A stretch of DNA of 64,000 bases, taken from the NCBI GenBank assembly GCA_030268105.1, contig BSDZ01000003.1:1550001-1614000 (forward strand). The letters are read 5' to 3'. Positions 57,701 to 64,000 of this stretch are shown here, in pieces. The notes under the pieces are model-generated. The model was not told the origin of the DNA, made no database searches, and saw only the letters and a list, made by a program, of their open reading frames with translations. This DNA is from Volvox africanus. Lineage: Eukaryota > Chlorophyta > Chlorophyceae > Chlamydomonadales > Volvocaceae. A program made the position numbers and the translations under genes. Positions within the stretch are counted from its first letter, which is position 1. Every line of letters starts with the position of its first letter.

Positions 57701-58784
57701 AGTCGCGCTGCCCAAAACTGAGGGGGGATACGATGCGGTGTTCGTAATGGTCGATCGTCTGACTAAGATGGTTCACCTAGCACCATGCACATCATCCTGC
57801 ACGGCTGAGCAAACCGCACGTTTGTTTTTCGATAATGTGGTTCGGTTACACGGGATTCCCAAAAATGTGATCTCGGACCGCGGTGGACAGTTCACGTCTA
57901 AGTTTTGGGAAGCGCTCTGCAAACTAGTTGGCATGCGCGTCAACCTGAGCACGGCGTATCACCCGCAGACTGATGGTCAAACCGAACGCACAAACCGCAC
58001 GTTGGGTGATATGTTGCGCAATTATGCTGGTCGCACACCACTCGTCTGGGATACGTATTTGACTGCGGCAGAATTCGCGCTTAACAACGCTGTTAACCGC
58101 TCTACAGGCAAAAGTCCGTTCTTTCTTAACTACGGATTTCATCCCGCGCTACCCGTGTGGCGTGAGTTGGAAGTGAACGTGCCTGCTGCTAAACTTTTTG
58201 CCAAGTCTTTTATGTCCCGAATCACAGACGCGAAGTCGTGTTTGGACGCGGCGCAGCAACGAACGACGGAATACTATAACAAATCTAAGCAGGATGTGAC
58301 GTTTTCGGAAGGGCAACTCGTGTTGCTAAGCACCAAGAACTTGCGTTCCTTGGCCGACGGATCCCGAAAACTCTTACCCCGCTGGATTGGTCCGTATCCT
58401 GTCGTGCGCATGGTTGGGAATGTGGCTGTGAAGCTTGCATTGCCCACTGATATGACCATTCACCCCACGTTTCACGTATCGCTTGTTCGTCCGTATCGTA
58501 GTACGGAACCCGTCCCTGAGCCTGCTAACGCCCCCGCAGCGATCGAACCAGTTCCCGAGACCTGGATCGCTGGTAAACAGAAGTTTTACGATGTGGAGCG
58601 GGTGTTAGATTATCGCGCGCGTCGTGTGGGCCGACACCGACGTAAGCGAACAGTACACGAGTACTTGGTTAAGTGGACAGGGTATACCGACGAGCACAAC
58701 TCATGGGAACCGGCACGCAACTTCTCACAGGACATGAAACCCCTGCTCGAAGAAGCCCGCAAACGTGCCACGCAAGCCCAATGA
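54723..58784 (+). CDS. pol: Chromovirus Pol, array copy 3
   Basis: Open throughout with all catalytic motifs. Differs from copies 1 and 2 at about ten residues, among them GVKHPIV for GGKHPIV in the protease region, MGSSTL for MGLSTL, SPYSAP for SPFSAP, RKVAVV for RKVTVV and VALPKT for VVLPKT. At several of these it agrees with copy A, so it keeps the probable ancestral residue. Confidence 0.93.
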   Translation, partial: GLARVPVEGAPPGVSELTRGRWSSLRPAVKALLPCVLGHIERVIARRITLDGRTGLLCFDPLCNLFTPRRPLSSIDLSNHVVLFIPSSLREMSEQLAIYRRCRRQYPGTAACVLLPAFCRRKAEASLRGMRHVHRFEPGTVLFNGVDREGMLAPWPSTSYSVDVWYEAPDGGAVGYGPALSALTLSAGQSLVDNRVPVVQIGLNGRTLKALVDTGASDDFISVAEVNALGLSPESSDCPQVTLADGVKHPIVGRITLSLSIGPLRVVTRPYVLQGLAETAPYIMGSSTLRQYRARIDMETATLHMCKGTLSIKVPFLSFEHVTPKEGETEAVPMVNFAVTAMAARIEPELVGRKEAVRLLRKGAHGLLLRPRVSCCVTTAQISADPEVEALLSQYEDVFKDIPGLPPMRPVDHTIPLMPGAQPTARPMYRLSPLELDEVKRQVTDLLAKGMIRPSTSPYSAPILFVGKKDGTLRMCIDYRGLNANTVKNRYPLPRVDDLLDKLKGSAYFSSIDLQQGYNQIRIAASDIPKTAFRTPFGHFEYTVLSFGLTNAPATFQAVMDRMFRPFIDRFVVCYLDDILVYSKTREEHLEHLRLVLDVMRREQLFAKRAKCFWAQPQVEYLGHIVSATGVKMDPRKVAVVRDWPAPQNLTELRKFLGLTNYFRKFIEKYSIIAAPLTNLTRKGVFVSLESWTSQCQRAFEELKRIIAEDVTLAFPDYSLPFRVEVVSDASIFGSGAVLLQEGRPIAFTSKKFSGAEIRYTTGEQELLAVLHALKEWRCYLEGRPFTSKTDHKPLTFLQSVPTLNRRQARWMEYLARFNCTWEYISGKLNIADALSRHPSLHAAILAAPVVRPRSEEVPIATDLAERLKVAYSADAWFADPANVENLRKQNGLWLRTEGAATQIVVPNDDTLRYDILARFHEDPLAGHPGSKRLIDLVQRSFWWPRLAKDAANFVQTCSLCQRNKALSGKGHGLLQPLPVPDAPWESVSMDFVVALPKTEGGYDAVFVMVDRLTKMVHLAPCTSSCTAEQTARLFFDNVVRLHGIPKNVISDRGGQFTSKFWEALCKLVGMRVNLSTAYHPQTDGQTERTNRTLGDMLRNYAGRTPLVWDTYLTAAEFALNNAVNRSTGKSPFFLNYGFHPALPVWRELEVNVPAAKLFAKSFMSRITDAKSCLDAAQQRTTEYYNKSKQDVTFSEGQLVLLSTKNLRSLADGSRKLLPRWIGPYPVVRMVGNVAVKLALPTDMTIHPTFHVSLVRPYRSTEPVPEPANAPAAIEPVPETWIAGKQKFYDVERVLDYRARRVGRHRRKRTVHEYLVKWTGYTDEHNSWEPARNFSQDMKPLLEEARKRATQAQ

Positions 58785-58843
58785 CCCCTGCAGTCGATGC
58801 TGTATGATGCAGCGAGGACGCTGCATACGGGAGGGGGGATAAT

Positions 58844-59667
58844 TGTTGTGCTACGGTTCATTTCCCGCCGACGCGTAGGTCGACGCGATCCTACGAGGCG
58901 AAGTGCTTTTGTGATGAACGCATTACATATGAATGAATCTGTATGATATAAATGTATTCGCATACATTTATATATGCATCTGGCATGTTGTCATTATCCA
59001 TCGCGACATCGCATCATGGCAAATCCGCCTAGCATGCATGAAAGCCCGAAGCATGGAAGTGCGCATTATGCTCGTGCTACGAAACGATAAGTAATATTAT
59101 CTGATATAATATTACTTCATTACAGCACACGTTGAGAGCGCCGCACTCGTCGCGATGCATGCCCTGCAACCGGATATCGTTATCCGGACCCTTGCATCAT
59201 GCGAATGCCGGAAAGGCTTATACGTTGTTATGCGTAGACATCGCCTAGGCGCAGTAGGGTTGTCACATCTAGGATCGGCCTCCTAATGTGAATCGTACGG
59301 CACTGCGATGCTGCGAGTATAACAGATGCGAGGACGGCTAAGCTAGACAAGACATTCGATACCGGAGAACACTTGTGTGTTCTACATTACTATTGCTATA
59401 CGATATTCTACTTAGCCCGAGCTAAGCCTGAGCTTCGCTAATCACCGCCGCGTGATGATTGCTTGCTTCCGGCGCTGACGGCGATTTCGTCCATTGCATC
59501 GTTCTGATCCGTAAGACTGTAAGTTATATCTCTCTTCGTCTTGAAGTCTTCCGCTGTCTCTGTTTGCTCTCGCTTGCCTTGCTGTACTTGCAAGTGCTCG
59601 CGCATCGGTGTCGATAGTCTCCAGACGTGCAGATACTTATGAGCAAACGCGAACAAGAGGTACAACA
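58844..59667 (+). repeat. 3' LTR, array copy 3, intact
   Basis: Full 824 bp to ACAACA, followed by CCATCCGG of repeat B, that is, the right side of the original insertion site. Confidence 0.93.
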
Positions 59668-59934
59668 CCATCCGGCCTCATACACACGTAGTCTAATGCC
59701 CAACACGCATTTATTTGAACGGTTCATCTCCGGCTACCCATAGCTCGTTGTGCATACAGTGCATATACAATGAATAAAACTGCATAATCAACGACACAGC
59801 AAGCACCATACGCTTGACAAGTGCGCTGGGTGCATGGATCGCGCCGGATCCATGGTGTCGGACAAAGAGGCTCCTGGCAAGCGCCCATATGGCTGAGCCC
59901 CAACTGATTGCGCCTCAGTTGCTGCCCGCCGCGC
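59668..59934 (+). repeat. 267-bp repeat B fragment (spacer 1)
   Basis: Equivalent to 27003-27269. It begins at the insertion site CCATCCGG and ends at GCCCGCCGCGC, a second insertion site inside the 240-bp segment. Confidence 0.9.
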
Positions 59935-60759
59935 TGTTGTGCTACGGTTCATTTCCCGTCGACGCGTAGGTCGACGCGATCCTATGAGTCGAAGTGCTTT
60001 TGTGATGAACACATTACATATGAATGAATCTGCATGATATAAATGTATTCGCATACATTTATATATGCATCTGGCATGTTGTCATTTATCCATCGCGACA
60101 TCGCACCATGGCAAATCCGCCTAGCATGCATGAATGACCTAATCATTGAAGTGCGCATTATGCTCGTGCTACGAAACGATAAGTAATATTATCTGATATA
60201 ATATTACTTCATTAAAGCACACGTTGAGAGCGCCGCACTCGTCGCGATGCATGCCCTGCAACCGGATATCGTTATCCGGACCCTTGCATCATGCGAATGC
60301 CGGAAAGGCTTATACGTTGTTATGCGTAGACATCGCCTAGGCGCAGTAGGGTTGTCACATCTAGGATCGGCCTCCTAATGTGAATCGTACGGCACTGCGA
60401 TGCTGCGAGTATAACAGATGCGAGGACGGCTAAGCTAGACAAGACATTCGATACCGGAGAACACTTGTGTGTTCTACATTACTATTGCTATACGATATTC
60501 TACTTAGCCCGAGCTAAGCCTGAGCTTCGCTAATCACCGCCGCGTGATGATTGCTTGCTTCCGGCGCTGACGGCGATTTCGTCCATTGCATCGTTCTGAT
60601 CCGTAAGACTGTAAGTTATATCTCTCTTCGTCTTGAAGTCTTCCGCTGTCTCTGTTTGCTCTCGCTTGCCTTGCTGTACTTGCAAGTGCTCACGCATCGG
60701 TGTCGATAGTCTCCAGACGTGCAGATACTTATGAGCAAACGCGAACAAGAGGTACAACA
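59935..60759 (+). repeat. Solo chimeric LTR
   Basis: The left part matches the LTR at 61027 (GAATGACCTAATCATTG, ATTAAAGCAC); the right part matches the LTR at 58844 (GGCACTGCG, AACACTTGTGTG, GAACAAGAGG). It is flanked by site 2 on the left and site 1 on the right, so it has no target duplication. Confidence 0.9.
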
Positions 60760-61026
60760 CCATCCGGCCTCATACACACGTAGTCTAATGCCCAACACGC
60801 ATTTATTTGAACGGTTCATCTCCGGCTACCCATAGCTCGTTGTGCATACAGTGCATATACAATGAATAAAACTGCATAATCAACGACACAGCAAGCACCA
60901 TACGCTTGACAAGTGCGCTGGGTGCATGGATCGCGCCGGATCCATGGTGTCGGACAAAGAGGCTCCTGGCAAGCGCCCATATGGCTGAGCCCCAACTGAT
61001 TGCGCCTCAGTTGCTGCCCGCCGCGC
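60760..61026 (+). repeat. 267-bp repeat B fragment (spacer 2)
   Basis: Same as 59668-59934, offset 1092 bp. Confidence 0.9.
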
Positions 61027-61851
61027 TGTTGTGCTACGGTTCATTTCCCGTCGACGCGTAGGTCGACGCGATCCTATGAGTCGAAGTGCTTTTGTGATGA
61101 ACACATTACATATGAATGAATCTGCATGATATAAATGTATTCGCATACATTTATATATGCATCTGGCATGTTGTCATTTATCCATCGCGACATCGCACCA
61201 TGGCAAATCCGCCTAGCATGCATGAATGACCTAATCATTGAAGTGCGCATTATGCTCGTGCTACGAAACGATAAGTAATATTATCTGATATAATATTACT
61301 TCATTAAAGCACACGTTGAGAGCGCCGCACTCGTCGCGATGCATGCCCTGCAACCGGATATCGTTATCCGGACCCTTGCATCATGCGAATGCCGGAAAGG
61401 CTTATACGTTGTTATGCGTAGACATCGCCTAGGCGCAGTAGGGTTGTCACATCTAGGATCGGCCTCCTAATGTGAATCGTACGGCATTGCGATGCTGCGA
61501 GTATAACAGATGCGAGGACGGCTAAGCTAGACAAGACATTCGATACCGGAGAACACTCGTGTGTTCTATATTACTATTTCTATACACTATTCTACTTAGC
61601 CCGAGCTAAGCCTGAACTTCGCTAATCACCGCCGCGTGATGATTGCTTGCTTCCGGCGCTGACGGCGACTTCGTCCATTGCATCATTCTGACCCGTAAGA
61701 CTGTAAGTTATATCTCTCTTCGTTTTGAAGTCTTCCGCTGTCTCTGTTTGCTCTCGCTTGCCTTGCTGTACTTGCAAGTGCTCGCGCATCGGTGTCGTTA
61801 GTCTCCAGACGTGCAGATACTCATGAGCAAACGCGAACGAGAGGTACAACA
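61027..61851 (+). repeat. 5' LTR, copy 4
   Basis: 825 bp. Shares several bases with LTR A against the array LTRs (AACACTCGTGTG, TTCTATATTAC), so it belongs to a slightly older subgroup. Confidence 0.92.
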
Positions 61852-62317
61852 ATTTGGTATCGAGACAGGTTCGTTGCCTAACTGTCTCTCTTTGTCTAAT
61901 CGGAAGTAGGTTCTTTCTATGGCGAGTTCCAGCGACGAACCACGAGGACCGCTAGATACTTTTGCCGAAGACTTAGGCCGCGCCGTTTTGGACGCCGCCG
62001 CTTCCGGTTTGTAATTGTTTAATTGCTTTTACTTAGATTGCTGCATTTGTTGTGTAAGTGTACGCTCTGAGTCGCAGGTAATCTCAGTGCACCGGCATTG
62101 CTTGCCGCGGCGACTGAGACCGGCGTTCGTCCGGACCAGTTGGCGACTCTCATTGCCCAAACTACGGAGATCAGGACTCAGCTGGGCAATTACTTGCTGA
62201 GTTTGCTGAATCTTCTCAAGAGTACTGTCGGTAGGCTCACCGAATCGCTTTGTACTCTTGCCTTTGCGATAGAAGTCGGCTTCTATTACGCAAAACTAGG
62301 GTATCGTTTCGTGCTCC

Positions 62318-63562
62318 ATGTCCGCGGAACACGACGATACGCCGCACACTAGCCTAGCTAGCCAACCCGATTTCGTTGTAGCTGCTAGAGCCCCGGATAG
62401 AGGTCTTGAGACTGTTGGCGCGCGAGCCACTCAAGAGCCCCTTTTCCTTCAGACCCCTGCTCACTTAATTGTGCCGCATTCAGCAGTGAACACGAATATG
62501 GACAACACTGCTGGACCAAGGGTTCTGCCATTACCTCAAGCTCGAGGGCATGATGACATCCCTGAGGTGATGAGATTGTCGATTCCCGTTCCTAGGCTCA
62601 ATATTTCGCTGACCGACAAGACACCAGGGCATAGCATAGCCGATGCAACTCGTGCGTACGTGCGTGACGCTAAAAAGTACCTCCAAGCTGTTGGTGGCGA
62701 TAATGGTGGCGATAATGACGGTATCAGGTGTCTCTTCGTTGGTAACACCCTCGAGGGCGCAGCGAAGGACTGGTATCGCAATTGGACCAACGCCCGGGGC
62801 AGCTATACTTTTGACGAGTTAGTCGCCGCTTTGCTCGCACGATTCGCTACTGAGGTTCAAGCACGCGATGTGGAAGCTCGTAACGTTTTGGCAGCGGGTA
62901 GCTACCACATGCGTCGGGATGAAAATGTACCTGCGTACCAGTCACGCTTCGAAGCACTTGTGACTCCCATTGCTGACCTCACCAAATCTGAGCGTGTCTT
63001 TTGGTTTAGGCGAGGCCTAACGAAACTTTTGGCTAAATGGTGCGCCACTGACTTGGTTGGAGCGCAGATCAAGTCGTATGACGCGTTGGTCGCTTTTGCT
63101 AAGGGCGCGGAGATACGACTTCTTGCCGGCGAGGAAGAAGTCAAGTCTGCCCCTCGTGCAAATGCCGTGCAAGTGCAGGATCCGCTTGGGGAAGCTGTGG
63201 CTCTCGACCAGGACCTCGGCGCGACCCGCCCCACGCCTACTGCCGCGACGCGACGCAGCAACGGGCAACGCAAGGCGCGCGGGGGCGCTAGCTCGGGTGT
63301 CCGTGGTACAGGAGGGGCAGGTCCGAGCTCGGACCTAGCTAGGAACAGGAAGCGTGGTGGTGCGCCGTCGTCGGCAGCCGCAAAGCGTTCCGACCCCAAC
63401 GCGAAGCGTACTCGTACGGACGACACATTTATGCCAAAATGGAATTGCAATCGTTCCGAATTCGAGCGTCGAAAATTGGCCAACGTTTGTCTACGGTGTG
63501 CGGAGAGCCATTCTACGAAGGATTGCCCTCTAATGCCGCCGTTTGTACCTCAGCCGAAATAG
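62318..63562 (+). CDS. gag: Chromovirus Gag, copy 4
   Basis: 414 residues with the same GGDNGGDNDG as array copy 3. Differences include LTKSERV for LTESERV, SSDLAR for SSDPAR and AAKRSD for AAQRSD. Capsid region and zinc knuckle unchanged; UAG stop at 63560-63562. Confidence 0.92.
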   Translation: MSAEHDDTPHTSLASQPDFVVAARAPDRGLETVGARATQEPLFLQTPAHLIVPHSAVNTNMDNTAGPRVLPLPQARGHDDIPEVMRLSIPVPRLNISLTDKTPGHSIADATRAYVRDAKKYLQAVGGDNGGDNDGIRCLFVGNTLEGAAKDWYRNWTNARGSYTFDELVAALLARFATEVQARDVEARNVLAAGSYHMRRDENVPAYQSRFEALVTPIADLTKSERVFWFRRGLTKLLAKWCATDLVGAQIKSYDALVAFAKGAEIRLLAGEEEVKSAPRANAVQVQDPLGEAVALDQDLGATRPTPTAATRRSNGQRKARGGASSGVRGTGGAGPSSDLARNRKRGGAPSSAAAKRSDPNAKRTRTDDTFMPKWNCNRSEFERRKLANVCLRCAESHSTKDCPLMPPFVPQPK

Positions 63563-64000
63563 GGGCTTGCCCGGGTTCCTGCGGAGGGGGCTCTACCTGG
63601 GTTTTCTGAACTAACGCGTGGTCGGTGGTCATCCTTACGGCCAGCCGTTAAGGCATTGTTGCCTTGTGTACTTGGACACATCGAGCGAGTCATTGCGCGA
63701 CGCATCACGCTTGACGGACGCACGGGACTTCTCTGCTTCGACCCGTTGTGTAATTTGTTTACACCTCGCCGTCCCCTGTCGTCTATCGATCTGTCCAACC
63801 ACGTGGTTTTGTTCATCCCCTCGTCTCTGCGTGAGATGTCGGAACAGTTGGCCATATACAGGAGATGTAGGCGTCAATATCCAGGCACTGCCGCATGTGT
63901 ATTACTCCCTGCTTTCTGTCGGCGCAAGGCAGAGGCATCGCTAAGGGGTATGCGGCATGTCCACCGGTTCGAACCGGGCACCGTTTTGTTTAATGGTGTG
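63563..64000 (+). CDS. pol: Chromovirus Pol, copy 4, N-terminal part
   Basis: The frame stays open from the UAG to the window end and covers the unassigned N-terminal domain up to GTVLF. The GTG present in other copies (for example 54741) is GCG here, so no start codon exists in the first ~80 codons. This supports translation only as a Gag-Pol fusion. Confidence 0.88.

Larger units (their letters stand above)
52188..59667 (+). mobile_element. Ty3/gypsy chromovirus, array copy 3, both LTRs full length
   Basis: The only copy in the window with two complete LTRs: 52188-53011 and 58844-59667. Its 5' LTR matches copy 2, but from gag onward it differs from copies 1 and 2 by a 9-bp insertion and scattered substitutions. 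It is therefore probably a recombinant of the duplicated unit and a separate element. Confidence 0.93.
61027..64000 (+). mobile_element. Ty3/gypsy chromovirus, copy 4, cut by window end
   Basis: 5' LTR, primer-binding site (61855), leader, gag and the first ~145 codons of pol. It is inserted at GCCGCGC inside the 240-bp segment of repeat B, a different site from the array copies. Confidence 0.92.

Overview
This is nuclear DNA from a eukaryote. It has GT-AG introns with consistent phase in two protein genes, a multi-exon P4-type ATPase, a kinesin-light-chain-type TPR protein and Ty3/gypsy chromoviruses. A unicellular alga or other protist fits the compact intron-rich genes and repeat load, but I cannot name a species from the sequence.

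The left third (1-13258) is gene DNA. A TPR-repeat gene on the + strand (5' end outside the window; six exons, ending at 4067) converges on a complete 16-exon phospholipid-flippase gene on the - strand (start 13258, stop 6468). I joined the flippase exons by splice site and reading phase, and the result is one open frame of about 1354 residues with every P-type ATPase signature. Between the two stops lie 2.4 kb in which I recognise nothing.

From 13259 to 15190 the DNA has no gene; it holds a pyrimidine-rich tract and then an AT-rich stretch. From 15200 to the end the window is a nested repeat landscape. Two families build it. The first is a Ty3/gypsy chromovirus with 824-bp LTRs, gag, and a pol carrying an unknown N-terminal domain, protease, RT, RNase H, integrase and chromodomain. 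The second is 'repeat B', a head-to-tail unit of about 3.2 kb that carries an open reading frame built on 57-bp repeats. The order is: inverted chromovirus remnant (15200-15598); 5'-truncated chromovirus A (15599-20626); repeat B (20627-23142); unrecognised sequence (23143-26351); repeat B (26352-30239); three chromoviruses alternating with repeat B (30240-59667); a duplicated LTR-spacer block (to 61026); and a fourth 5' end running off the window.

The most notable points are these. (1) gag and pol lie in the same frame in all five copies, separated by one UAG codon followed by a conserved potential stem, which suggests stop-codon readthrough. (2) A 10,974-bp higher-order tandem (LTR-gag-pol-LTR-repeat B) appears identical over more than one full period. 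(3) A chimeric LTR at 59935-60759 records an unequal exchange between LTRs of elements inserted at two sites in repeat B. (4) Pol has a conserved domain of about 150 residues before the protease that I cannot assign firmly. (5) The LTR contains a series of short perfect hairpins.
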